DNA of 36,393 bases from Asanoa siamensis (GTDB lineage: Bacteria > Actinomycetota > Actinomycetes > Mycobacteriales > Micromonosporaceae). The notes beneath the pieces are model-generated. The model had not been told where the DNA came from. It saw only the letters and a list, made by a program, of their open reading frames with translations, and did not search any database. The position numbers were made by a program, and so were the translations under genes. The stretch is from contig NZ_BONE01000078.1 in the NCBI RefSeq assembly GCF_016862555.1, positions 1-36,393 of the forward strand, written 5' to 3'. Below are positions 15,504-23,120 of this stretch, piece by piece; the first letter of the stretch is position 1, and each line of letters opens with the position of its first letter.

Positions 15504-16315
15504 GCTGGTCCGACGCGGTCGCCCACGTGGCGGCGCAGGCTTCGGGCGGGCCGCTGGACCCGACGCTGCGGGTGACGGTGCACTTCCACCCTGACCGGAT
15601 CTACGCGGGCGAGCCGATCCTCGCGGCGATGGCCCGCTCCGGGGTCTACCGGTCACAGTTCGAGACGGGCACCAGCAACGGCGGCCTGACCGCGTTCCCG
15701 GGCGGTGACCGGTGGCGCTGGGAAAGCCGGATCTTCGGCGGCGCGTACGACGCGGCGACGCCCGAATCACGCCCGAAATACGGCTCGCTCAACCACCGCC
15801 GCCGCGCGGCCGGGGGTTCGCCCCGCTTCGGCTCGGCCCACCTACGGATGCGGTCGTCAACGCTGGAGCGGACGACGTTCTGCTACCCGGACAGCTTCCT
15901 GGAGCCTTCACACTTCGGGGTGGCGGCCCGAATGTCGCTGATCGCGCTGGCGGACGCGGACGACCAGGACTATCTGGACGACTACATCGAGGCCCACGTA
16001 CACGGCGTGGTCCGCTTCGCCGACGACGTGGAGGCGGTGGTCCTGGACCCCTGCTACCGCGGCACGGCAATCGAAGCCTTGGCGGCGACGCTGCCCTGCC
16101 CGGTGGAATGGCACCACGGCTTCACGCTGACGGTGGACGAGTTCGCCCGGCACCCCGACTACCGCGGCCCGGAGGTGATCGCGGCGGGCTTGGACATCGC
16201 GGAGAACGGCCTACTGACCGCCCGCATCATCGGCGCGGCGGCCAACGCGGGGAAACACGACCCCCAGACCCTGAAGCGCGTCTGGCACCACGTGGCCCGC
16301 TTCGGCCAGCCGTAA
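15500..16315 (+). CDS. DUF3626 family protein
   Basis: A 271-residue protein recognised as DUF3626 by VTVHFHPDR (about residues 24-32), YRSQFETGTSNGGLTAFPGG, RPKYGSLN and the GSAHLRMR segment. The function of the family is not established. The histidine-containing N-terminal motif and the FETGTSNG element recall ADP-ribosyltransferase-type folds, but that is only my impression from the motif order. There is no signal peptide or membrane segment. The ATG at 15500 overlaps the methyltransferase stop by 4 bp, so a joint function is plausible. From about 15,750 onward the codon choice is somewhat less GC3-biased than in the methyltransferase. Confidence 0.8.
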   Translation: MSWSDAVAHVAAQASGGPLDPTLRVTVHFHPDRIYAGEPILAAMARSGVYRSQFETGTSNGGLTAFPGGDRWRWESRIFGGAYDAATPESRPKYGSLNHRRRAAGGSPRFGSAHLRMRSSTLERTTFCYPDSFLEPSHFGVAARMSLIALADADDQDYLDDYIEAHVHGVVRFADDVEAVVLDPCYRGTAIEALAATLPCPVEWHHGFTLTVDEFARHPDYRGPEVIAAGLDIAENGLLTARIIGAAANAGKHDPQTLKRVWHHVARFGQP

Positions 16316-16405
16316 CCGTCGCGCGCATCGGCACCGGTCTCGCCATCACGGGGCGATGCGGACGAACAGCCGCTCGCCGACGTCGCGGCGGCTGCTGCCC
16401 TGGTC

Positions 16406-17395
16406 TCAGGCCGCTGAGCTGCGGCGGATCTGGAGGGGGGCCGGTTCGACGCGGTGCCAGCTCGGGCCCGTTTCGTCCGCGAGCAGTGCTCGGGTGGCCA
16501 TCGCGGCCATGTGTTCGACCGGTTGGCGGACCGAGGTCATGGCCGGGGTGGCTACCGAGGCCAGGAAGCTGTCGTCGAAGCCGACCAGGGCGACGTCGTC
16601 CGGGACGCGGCGGCCGCTCTCGTTGAGTGCGCGCAGCACGCCCATCGCCGTCAGGTCGCAGGCCGCGAAGATGCCGTCGAGGTCCGGGTGGTCGGCGAGC
16701 AGCTGTTGCGTACCCGTGACGCCCGCCTCCAGGCAGAAGCCACCCTCCGCGCCGATCGGCTCGTGGCCCGCGTCAATCGACGCGGAGGCGAAGCCGCTGC
16801 GGCGGCCCGTCGCGCAGGAGTTGTTGGGCTTGCCGTGGACCGCGACCACCTTGCGCCGGCCCGTGCGGTAGAGGTGCTCCACCGCCGCGCGGGCGCCCGC
16901 CGCGTTCTCCGCCTCGATCGACGGCACGTGCGGGGCCGAGAGGCCGAGCGAGACCACCCGGTCGCAGCGTGCCGAGAAGCGGGCCGCGAGCTCCGGCGGC
17001 ACGTTGATCAGCAGGGCGCCGACCTCGACGATGCGGGCGACGTCGTCGAGGCGGGTCGGGGCCTCCGGCTCGTCGATCACGTGGGTGCGCATCTGGGTCT
17101 CCGTACCGGCCAGGGCCGACAGGATGCCCGAGACGACGCGGCTGTAGTAGGGGTTGCTGCCCACCTGCCCCGCGTCCTCGTCGATGATGATCAGGTCGAT
17201 GACGTCGTTGCGGCCCCTGGCCAGGGCGCGGGCGGCCAGGTCGGGGTGGTAGCCCAGCTGCTCCACCGCCCGCCAGACCCGATTGCGGGTGGGTTCGGAA
17301 ACCCGGTGCGCGCCGGTGATCACGCGGGATGCGGTCGCGCGCGAGACCCCCGCCGCGCGGCCCACGTCTTCCAGTGTCGGCCTCTTTGCCTCCAT
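16406..17395 (-). CDS. LacI family transcriptional regulator
   Basis: A 329-residue repressor with the N-terminal LacI helix-turn-helix and hinge (PTLEDVGRAAGVSRATASRV, then HRVSEPTRNRVWRAVEQLGY) and a periplasmic-binding-protein-like sensor domain including GRRKVVAVHG, VALVGFDDSFLASVATPAMT and SVRQPVEHMA. The ligand is probably a sugar. ATG at 17395 overlaps the upstream stop as TGATG and has AGGTG in front. A perfect 12-bp palindrome of LacI type sits 18 bp upstream, inside the end of the preceding gene, suggesting autoregulation. No sugar gene is adjacent, so it may act on distant targets. Confidence 0.9.
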   Translation of the reverse strand: MEAKRPTLEDVGRAAGVSRATASRVITGAHRVSEPTRNRVWRAVEQLGYHPDLAARALARGRNDVIDLIIIDEDAGQVGSNPYYSRVVSGILSALAGTETQMRTHVIDEPEAPTRLDDVARIVEVGALLINVPPELAARFSARCDRVVSLGLSAPHVPSIEAENAAGARAAVEHLYRTGRRKVVAVHGKPNNSCATGRRSGFASASIDAGHEPIGAEGGFCLEAGVTGTQQLLADHPDLDGIFAACDLTAMGVLRALNESGRRVPDDVALVGFDDSFLASVATPAMTSVRQPVEHMAAMATRALLADETGPSWHRVEPAPLQIRRSSAA

Positions 17396-18423
17396 CACCT
17401 GATCGTAGGCGTGAGAGCGCTCTCCATGACATCCTGTTTTCGCCTTGTGCGCCATCCCCGCGCCAGCAGCGCGACGCGGACCTCGCGGACCACCTCGGCG
17501 AACTCCCTGCGGGCCGAGGTACGCAGCACGAACCAGCCATCGTCGACCATCAGCGCCTCACCGACAGGGTCGGCCGCGCCCCACAGGGCCACGCGGAAGT
17601 CCGGCCAAGCCAGCGGCGGAGCCGCCGCGAAGCCCGGCGGGCGCGCCACCGCCATCGGCAGCCCGGCCAGGTAGAGCCGGACCCGCAACAGCGACTCCGC
17701 CCGCGACCGCGCGTCGCCGTCGGTTAGGGCCAGCGTGTGCCCGGCCCGGCGCCCACCCGGCCGGTCGGACAACCGATCCCGCACCGCCACCAGCGCCGCC
17801 GGCGTCACCAGCCCCTGGTAGAGCAGCGCGTCGACCACCGCGACCGCCGCAGGCAAGGGCAACCACACGGCCACATCCCACGCGGTACGCGCCGGCAGCG
17901 TCGCCGCCACCTCGCACTCACCGCTCCGACCACCGTCGCCCGCACCACCACCGCCCGGGCCGCCGCCGTCACCACCGCCCGGGCCGCCGCCGTCACCACC
18001 GTCACCCCCTTGGCCAACGTCGCCGTCGCCCAGAGGGCCGCAGCCGCCGACCAACCGCACCCAACCCACGTCCACCGGGTCGAGCGCGACCCGATGCACC
18101 CGCGTGCCCGCCTGTCCACCCACCCGCTGCCCACGAGCCAGGATCAGATGCACCGGATCGGCCGCCGCCGCAGCCTCGTGGATGCCGTGCGCATAAGCCG
18201 CCGACGGACCCGCCAGCACCGCCGAAGACGGCGGCAGCCGGGCCAGCGTCGCGCGGCAGAGCAACCCGTGATCGCGCGGCAGCCGGGCGTCCGCATAGAC
18301 GTCGTGTCGTAGCCGGACCCAACCCCGCCCCCGCAACTGGTGCACGGAGAGCAGCCCGGCCGCCACGGCCGCACTGCCACGGAACACGCGCCACTCGAGC
18401 GCCGCCGGTCGGTGCGTACTCAT
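17395..18423 (-). CDS. AbiEi/DUF559-like protein (endonuclease-fold relative, degenerate)
   Basis: A 342-residue protein. The N-terminal part (GLLSVHQLRGRGWVRLRHDVYADARL) matches the AbiEi-type winged-helix start common in actinobacterial DUF559 proteins, followed by VLAGPSAAYAHGI. The C-terminal part (RAESLLRVRLYLAGLP, later WPDFRVALWGAADP and REFAEVVREVRVALLARGW) follows the Vsr-like DUF559 pattern, but the acidic-lysine catalytic position normally written EYDG reads LWGAAD, so nuclease activity is doubtful. A Gly/Asp-rich insert at about residues 140-170 comes from a 24-bp direct repeat. I chose ATG at 18423; an earlier start at 18495 would cross the DnaA-box cluster. Its 3' end holds the LacI operator. 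Confidence 0.65.
   Translation of the reverse strand: MSTHRPAALEWRVFRGSAAVAAGLLSVHQLRGRGWVRLRHDVYADARLPRDHGLLCRATLARLPPSSAVLAGPSAAYAHGIHEAAAAADPVHLILARGQRVGGQAGTRVHRVALDPVDVGWVRLVGGCGPLGDGDVGQGGDGGDGGGPGGGDGGGPGGGGAGDGGRSGECEVAATLPARTAWDVAVWLPLPAAVAVVDALLYQGLVTPAALVAVRDRLSDRPGGRRAGHTLALTDGDARSRAESLLRVRLYLAGLPMAVARPPGFAAAPPLAWPDFRVALWGAADPVGEALMVDDGWFVLRTSARREFAEVVREVRVALLARGWRTRRKQDVMESALTPTIR
17412..17425 (-). promoter_or_regulatory. LacI/CebR-type operator
   Basis: TGAGAGCGCTCTCC contains a perfect 12-bp palindrome GAGAGCGCTCTC with the central CG typical of LacI-family sites. It matches the CebR box TGGGAGCGCTCCCA at 11 of 14 positions (consensus from memory). It lies in the last codons of the AbiEi-like gene, 18 bp before the LacI start. 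Confidence 0.7.
17939..17999. repeat. Short tandem repeat encoding a Gly-rich insert
   Basis: A 24-bp unit CCGCCCGGGCCGCCGCCGTC plus ACCA is repeated about twice with a related flank, giving the run of GGG/GDGG in the AbiEi-like protein. Being a multiple of three, it preserves the frame. It is probably prone to expansion and contraction. Confidence 0.65.
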
Positions 18424-18531
18424 GTCGAGAAGCCTCGTCCACCACCTAACCCGGTGGACAGACCTGTGGATAACTAGCGTTACACCGCTGTACACAGGCT
18501 GTGGATAACCCCCACGGAGCTGTGGAAAGCC
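18424..18531. promoter_or_regulatory. Intergenic DnaA-box cluster
   Basis: Two perfect DnaA boxes, TGTGGATAA, occur in the same orientation at 18465-18473 and 18500-18508, 35 bp apart. Two relaxed matches flank them: GGTGGACAG at 18453-18461 and TGTGGAAAG at 18521-18529 (each 7 of 9 to a known consensus). All four lie within 77 bp between the IclR stop and the AbiEi-like start, in the likely promoter of the latter. dnaA, dnaN and other origin genes are absent, so this is not oriC; DnaA-dependent regulation or DnaA titration is the inference. Confidence 0.65.
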
Positions 18532-19185
18532 CTAACCTGCCAGCGCCGCCGCTACGGCCGACGCCGCCGCCACCACCTGGGGGCCCACCTCCGCCAGCGC
18601 GAGCGAACCCAGCGCCACCACCCCCACGCTGGCGTCCAGGCCCTCCACCCCGAGCACCGGCGCCGCCACGCCGAACGCCCCCGCCTGCAGCTCACCGACG
18701 GTGGTCACCGGATCGGGCGAACCCGATCGCCCGGCCAGGATCGCCTGACCGGCCGCGCCCCGGGCCAGCGGATGCCGCGACCCCGCCCGATACGCCACAT
18801 GGAACGCCGTCCACGACGGCTCGACCACGGCGAGCGCCACGGCCTCCGAGCCCTCGGCGATCGTCAGGTGGGCCGTCGCACCGACCTCCTCGGCCAGCCG
18901 CCGCAACGCCGGCAACGCCGCCTCGATCACCACCGGATGGGCCCGCCGCGCGAGCTGCAGGACCCCCGCACCCAGCCGCAACCGCCCGGCCGGGTCCCGC
19001 CGGACCAGACCGTGCGCCGCCAACGACCCGACCAGCCGGTAGACCACCGCCCGACCCACCCCGAGCCGCTCGGCGGCCTCGGTGACCGTCAATCCCTCGG
19101 ACGTGTCGGCCACCAGATAGAGCAGCCGCAACCCGCGATCCAGCGTCTGGGCGGTCTCACCCGCGCGGTACACCGGCTGCGTCAC
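18532..19185 (-). CDS. IclR family transcriptional regulator
   Basis: A 217-residue regulator, shorter than the usual 240-260. The winged helix lies at about 15-75 (TLDRGLRLLYLVADT, then LTVTEAAERLGVGRAVVYRLV and GRLRLGAGVLQLAR). The effector-binding IclR domain follows from about 85 but is abbreviated around ARGAAGQAILAG and AAPVLGVEGLDASVGVV. GTG at 19185 is preceded at six bases by TATGCT, fitting a leaderless transcript. It is divergent from cysS over a 43-bp gap. Target genes are not apparent; autoregulation or control of a distant catabolic operon is possible. Confidence 0.85.
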   Translation of the reverse strand: MTQPVYRAGETAQTLDRGLRLLYLVADTSEGLTVTEAAERLGVGRAVVYRLVGSLAAHGLVRRDPAGRLRLGAGVLQLARRAHPVVIEAALPALRRLAEEVGATAHLTIAEGSEAVALAVVEPSWTAFHVAYRAGSRHPLARGAAGQAILAGRSGSPDPVTTVGELQAGAFGVAAPVLGVEGLDASVGVVALGSLALAEVGPQVVAAASAVAAALAG

Positions 19186-19228
19186 ACCGCGAGCATAGGC
19201 GGAAACGGATCAACGCTACCCTTGTCAG
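19186..19228. promoter_or_regulatory. Compact divergent promoter pair for iclR-type gene and cysS
   Basis: The 43-bp gap holds a leftward -10 TATGCT (19192-19197, read on the minus strand) six bases before the IclR GTG, and a rightward -10 TACCCT (19217-19222) six bases before the cysS GTG. Neither gene has a ribosome-binding site, so both look leaderless. Their -35 regions would overlap each other's transcribed region, so the promoters may interfere. Confidence 0.55.
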
Positions 19229-20656
19229 GTGACGCTGCGTTTGCATGACACCGCGACCCGATCGGTGCGGGAGTTCGTCCCGCGGGAGGCCGGCAAGGTC
19301 GCGATGTACCTCTGTGGCCTCACCGTGCAGTCCGAGCCGCACATCGGCCACCTTCGCTCCGGCGTCAACTACGACGTGCTCCGCCGCTGGCTCGAGCGCG
19401 CCGGCTACCGGGTGACCTTCGTCCGCAACATCACCGACATCGACGACAAGGTGCTCGAGAAGTCGGAGCAGCAGGAGCGCCCCTTCTGGGCGATCGCCTA
19501 CGGCAACGAGGTCATCCTCGACGCCGCCTACCGGGCGCTCAACGTGCTGCCGCCGACCTACGCGCCCCGGGCCACCGGCCACATGACCGAGATGCACGAG
19601 CTCATCCAGGCATTGATCGACAACGGCCACGCGTACGTCGCGGAGGACGGCAGCGGCGACGTCTACTTCGACGTCAAGTCGTACGCCGACTACGGCGCCC
19701 TGTCCGGCCAGCGTGTCGACGAGATGGCCAGCTCCGCCGACAGCCCCGAGCGGGCCAAGCGCGACCCGCGCGACTTCGCCCTGTGGAAGGGCTACAAGAC
19801 CGTCGAGCCGGTCGAGGCGCAGTGGGCCAGCCCGTGGGGGCCCGGCCGACCGGGCTGGCACATCGAGTGCTCCGCCATGTGCCTGCGCTACCTAGGCCCC
19901 GAGTTCGACATCCACGGCGGCGGCCTCGACCTCACGTTCCCGCACCACGAGAACGAGATAGCCCAGTCGCGCAGTGCCGGGCTGCCGTTCGCCCGCTACT
20001 GGGTGCACAACGGCCTGCTCAACCTCGGCGAGGCCAAGATGAGCAAGTCGCTGGGCAACGTCATCAACATCGACCACGTGACCGCGCTGGGCGTACGCAT
20101 GGTCGAGTTGCGCCATTACATCGTGTCCGCGCACTACCGCTCCCGGATCGACTACACCGACGAGTCGCTGCGGGAGTCGGCCGTGGCGTACCGGCGGATC
20201 GAGGGTTTCGTGCAGCGCGCGGTCGAGACCGTCGGCGCGATCCCGGCGGGCGACGTCCCGGCCGAGTTCGCGGCCGCGCTCGACGACGACCTCAACACCT
20301 CGGGCGCCACCGCCGTCGTGCACGAGACCGTCCGGGCCGGCAACACCGCGCTGGCCAAGGGCGAGGACGACACCGTCCGCGCCAGCCTCGCCGCGGTGCG
20401 GGCGATGCTCGACGTGCTCGGCATCGACCCGCTCGACCCGGCCTGGTCGACGGCCTCGACCGGGGGCTCGCCCGGCGAAGAGCTGCGCGGCATCATCGAC
20501 TCGCTCGTCGCGCTCGCGCTCGAGCAGCGCGCCCAGGCGCGCACCAGGAAGGACTGGTCCGCCGCCGACGCGGTGCGCGACCAGCTCAACGCGGCCGGAG
20601 TCAATGTGGAGGACACTCCCCACGGCCCGCGTTGGACGATCGGAACGAGGGACTGA
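19229..20656 (+). CDS. cysS: Cysteinyl-tRNA synthetase
   Basis: A 475-residue class I synthetase charging tRNA-Cys. The HIGH motif is PHIGH (37-41) and the KMSKS motif is AKMSKSLGN (269-277). Zinc ligands are C29, C214 (WHIECSAMC), H239 and E243 (FPHHENE). The DALR-type helical C-terminal domain follows. Length is normal. GTG at 19229 matches the usual N-terminus and a leaderless promoter. The stop overlaps the rlmB start by one base (TGATG), the common actinobacterial cysS-rlmB pairing. Confidence 0.96.
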   Translation: MTLRLHDTATRSVREFVPREAGKVAMYLCGLTVQSEPHIGHLRSGVNYDVLRRWLERAGYRVTFVRNITDIDDKVLEKSEQQERPFWAIAYGNEVILDAAYRALNVLPPTYAPRATGHMTEMHELIQALIDNGHAYVAEDGSGDVYFDVKSYADYGALSGQRVDEMASSADSPERAKRDPRDFALWKGYKTVEPVEAQWASPWGPGRPGWHIECSAMCLRYLGPEFDIHGGGLDLTFPHHENEIAQSRSAGLPFARYWVHNGLLNLGEAKMSKSLGNVINIDHVTALGVRMVELRHYIVSAHYRSRIDYTDESLRESAVAYRRIEGFVQRAVETVGAIPAGDVPAEFAAALDDDLNTSGATAVVHETVRAGNTALAKGEDDTVRASLAAVRAMLDVLGIDPLDPAWSTASTGGSPGEELRGIIDSLVALALEQRAQARTRKDWSAADAVRDQLNAAGVNVEDTPHGPRWTIGTRD

Positions 20657-21774
20657 TGGCTGGCAACTCGCAGCGACGTGGCCGGCGGGTCACCTCCAAG
20701 AAGGGCGCGACCGTCGGTTCCGGCGGCAAGAACAAGTCGGGCCTGGCCGGCAAGGGGCGCACCCTGCCCGCCGACGAGCGGCCGTGGCACAAGGGCTACT
20801 CGGGCACCGAGAAGCTGCCCAGCCGCACCGCCTGGAAGCAGGACAAGGAGAAGCGGGCCGCCGCGGCCGAGGGCCGGGCTCCCAAGATCGGCAAGCCGGG
20901 CACCAAGGACACCACCTGGGGCAAGGGCACCAAGGGCGTCAAGCCCACGAAGAACGCCGGCCGCCAGCCGAGCCGTGGCGGTGGCGGGCCCCGGGTCGCG
21001 CCGGGCCGCCGGTCCAACACCCCCAAGGACGCGCCGGAGCTGCTCGTCGGCCGCAACCCGGTGGTCGAGGCGCTGCGGGCGATGGTCCCCGCGACCGCGC
21101 TCTACGTCGCGCAGGGCATCGACATCGACGACCGGGTCAACGAGATCGTCCGCACCGCCGGCGACCGGGGCATCCCGCTGCTGGAGATCGGCCGCGCCGA
21201 GCTCGACCGGATGACCGGCGGCGTGCTGCACCAGGGCATCGGCCTGCAGGTGCCGCCGTTCGCGTACGAGCCGTTCGACGACCTGGTCGCCGCCGCGCTG
21301 GAGCACCCGACGCCGCTGCTGGTCGCGCTCGACGGGGTCACCGACCCGCGCAACCTGGGCGCCGTGATCCGCTCGGCGGCCGCGTTCGGGGCGCAGGGCG
21401 TCTTCGTGCCGGAGCGCCGGGCCGCCGGCATAACCGCGACCGCCTGGCGCACCAGCGCCGGCGCCGCGGCCCGGGTGCCGGTCAGCCAGGTCGTCAACCT
21501 GACCCGGGCGCTCAAGGCCTGCCAGCGCGAGGGCTTCGTGGTCATCGGCCTCGACGCCGACGGTGAGACGGATCTCTACAACCTCGAGGCCGCCGTCGGC
21601 CCGCTGGTCGTGGTCGTCGGCTCCGAGGGCCGCGGGCTGTCCCGGTTGGTCGGCGAGACCTGTGACATGCGGGTCGGCATCCCCATGGTGTCCGATGTGG
21701 AGTCGCTCAACGCCAGCGTCGCCGCCGCGGTCACCCTGGCCGAGGTCGCCCGCCGCCGGGCCGCGGAGGCCTGA
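20656..21774 (+). CDS. rlmB: 23S rRNA (guanosine-2'-O-)-methyltransferase, SpoU family
   Basis: A 372-residue SPOUT methyltransferase expected to methylate G2251 of 23S rRNA. About 125 N-terminal residues are Lys/Gly/Arg-rich and probably disordered, likely aiding RNA binding; this tail is typical of actinobacterial members. The substrate-binding domain starts at about 135 ([16 protein letters not shown]). The SpoU catalytic domain has [39 protein letters not shown] and [18 protein letters not shown], the three conserved motifs that form the knotted SAM site. ATG at 20656 is preceded by GAGGGACTG and overlaps the cysS stop. Confidence 0.93.
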   Translation: MAGNSQRRGRRVTSKKGATVGSGGKNKSGLAGKGRTLPADERPWHKGYSGTEKLPSRTAWKQDKEKRAAAAEGRAPKIGKPGTKDTTWGKGTKGVKPTKNAGRQPSRGGGGPRVAPGRRSNTPKDAPELLVGRNPVVEALRAMVPATALYVAQGIDIDDRVNEIVRTAGDRGIPLLEIGRAELDRMTGGVLHQGIGLQVPPFAYEPFDDLVAAALEHPTPLLVALDGVTDPRNLGAVIRSAAAFGAQGVFVPERRAAGITATAWRTSAGAAARVPVSQVVNLTRALKACQREGFVVIGLDADGETDLYNLEAAVGPLVVVVGSEGRGLSRLVGETCDMRVGIPMVSDVESLNASVAAAVTLAEVARRRAAEA

Positions 21775-21834
21775 CAGCCGGCGTTCACGTCGTTACCGCG
21801 GCCGGTTCATCCTGGCTGGCTAGCTTCTCGCCTC

Positions 21835-23037
21835 ATGACCAAGCGTCTCACCATCATCGGGGGCGCGGCGATGGCCGCCGCTCTCGCCGTGGGTCTCGCC
21901 GGCCCCGCTTCCGCGCACGACGCCGACGAGTTCGGCCCCGCCACGCTGACCGGTTTCGCCTCGCTGCCGGCGCTGACCTTCGTGCCCGCCAGTGAGCCCT
22001 CGGGCTCGCTGCTCGACACCGCGCCCGTCAACGGCGTGGCCGCGCCGTGGGACGACCAGCCGGTGCAGGGCTTCAGCGGCATCGTCAGGAACGGCGACGG
22101 CACGTTCGAGGCCATGTCCGACAACGGCTTCGGCAACAAGGCCAACAGCGGCGACTTCGTGCTGCGCATCCACTCGATCGCGCCGGTCTTCCACGAGAAC
22201 AAGGTCGACGTCATCGGCGGCATCAACCTGACCGACCCCAAGGGGTACGTGACGTGGCCGCTCACCCGCGAGGACCGGGTGCTGACCGGCTCGGACTTCG
22301 ACGTCGAGTCGATCCAGCGGGCCGCCGACGGCACCTACTGGATCGGTGACGAGTTCGGCCCGTTCCTGCTCCACTTCGACCGGACCGGGGCCATGATGCA
22401 GGCCCCGATCTCGCTGCCGGGCGTCTTCGCGCCGGAGAACCCGCTGCGCGGCACCACCCCGAACAACATCAACAGCAGCAAGGGCTTCGAGGGCATGGCG
22501 CAGTCGCCCGACGGCCGCAAGCTCTACCCGCTGCTGGAGGGCACCGTCGCCGGTGACACCCCGGGCACGCTGCGGTTCAACGAGTTCGACGTACGCGCGG
22601 GCAACTACACCGGCAAGCGTTACATCTACAAGCTGGACGACCCGGCCAACGCGATCGGCGACGCCATCGCCGTCGACGGCCACCGGTTCCTGATCATCGA
22701 GCGCGACAACGGCCAGGGCGACACCGCCAAGACCAAGAAGATCTACCTGGCCAACTTCTCGGACCGGGACAAGGACGGTGCCATGGACAAGACCCTGGTC
22801 GCCGACCTGATGAACATCAGCAACCCGAAGAAGCTCGGCGGGTTCGGCAAGACGTTCACCTTCCCGTTCCAGACCATCGAGGACGTCGTCATCCTCGACA
22901 ACCAGACGATCGCCGTGCTCAACGACAACAACTTCCCGGGCTCGGCCGGCCGCGCCGCCGGCGTGCCGGACAACAACGAGTTCATCACGCTGAAGCTCAC
23001 CCAGAGCCTCAACGCGGACCAGCGCTTCCTCGACTGA
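21835..23037 (+). CDS. Secreted phytase-like / esterase-like domain protein
   Basis: A 400-residue exported protein with a signal peptide (LTIIGGAAMAAALAVGLAGP, cleavage near ASA at residue 27). The remainder matches the esterase-like-of-phytase family (beta-propeller), seen in GFSGIVRNGDGTFEAMSDNGFG, DFDVESIQRAADGTYWIGDEFGP, KGFEGMAQSPDGRKLYPLLEG and FQTIEDVVILDNQTIAVLNDNNFP, with many acidic residues that could bind Ca2+. It could release phosphate from extracellular phosphoesters, but activity in this family is often unproven. ATG at 21835 has no ribosome-binding site; TAGCTT at 21821-21826 suggests a leaderless mRNA. A strong hairpin follows it. Confidence 0.85.
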   Translation: MTKRLTIIGGAAMAAALAVGLAGPASAHDADEFGPATLTGFASLPALTFVPASEPSGSLLDTAPVNGVAAPWDDQPVQGFSGIVRNGDGTFEAMSDNGFGNKANSGDFVLRIHSIAPVFHENKVDVIGGINLTDPKGYVTWPLTREDRVLTGSDFDVESIQRAADGTYWIGDEFGPFLLHFDRTGAMMQAPISLPGVFAPENPLRGTTPNNINSSKGFEGMAQSPDGRKLYPLLEGTVAGDTPGTLRFNEFDVRAGNYTGKRYIYKLDDPANAIGDAIAVDGHRFLIIERDNGQGDTAKTKKIYLANFSDRDKDGAMDKTLVADLMNISNPKKLGGFGKTFTFPFQTIEDVVILDNQTIAVLNDNNFPGSAGRAAGVPDNNEFITLKLTQSLNADQRFLD

Positions 23038-23052
23038 GGACGGCTCCCTCGA

Positions 23053-23096
23053 GGAGGGGATGCCAGGCCGTACGATGCAGGCCGGGCATCCCCTCC
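23053..23096 (+). terminator. Strong hairpin terminator
   Basis: GGAGGGGATGCC (23053-23064) pairs perfectly over 12 bp with 23085-23096, and an inner GGCC-GGCC stem (23066-23069 with 80-83) extends it. It lies 15 bp after the phytase-like gene and 24 bp before the Hsp70-fusion start, so it separates the two genes and may also shape the leader of the second. Confidence 0.75.
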
Positions 23097-23120
23097 GCCC
23101 GTTAAGAGGAGTCGGCAACG

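Noticed and set aside
18453-18529. Replication origin oriC
   Set aside because: DnaA boxes are present, but dnaA, dnaN, gyrase or parS sites and an AT-rich unwinding region are not.
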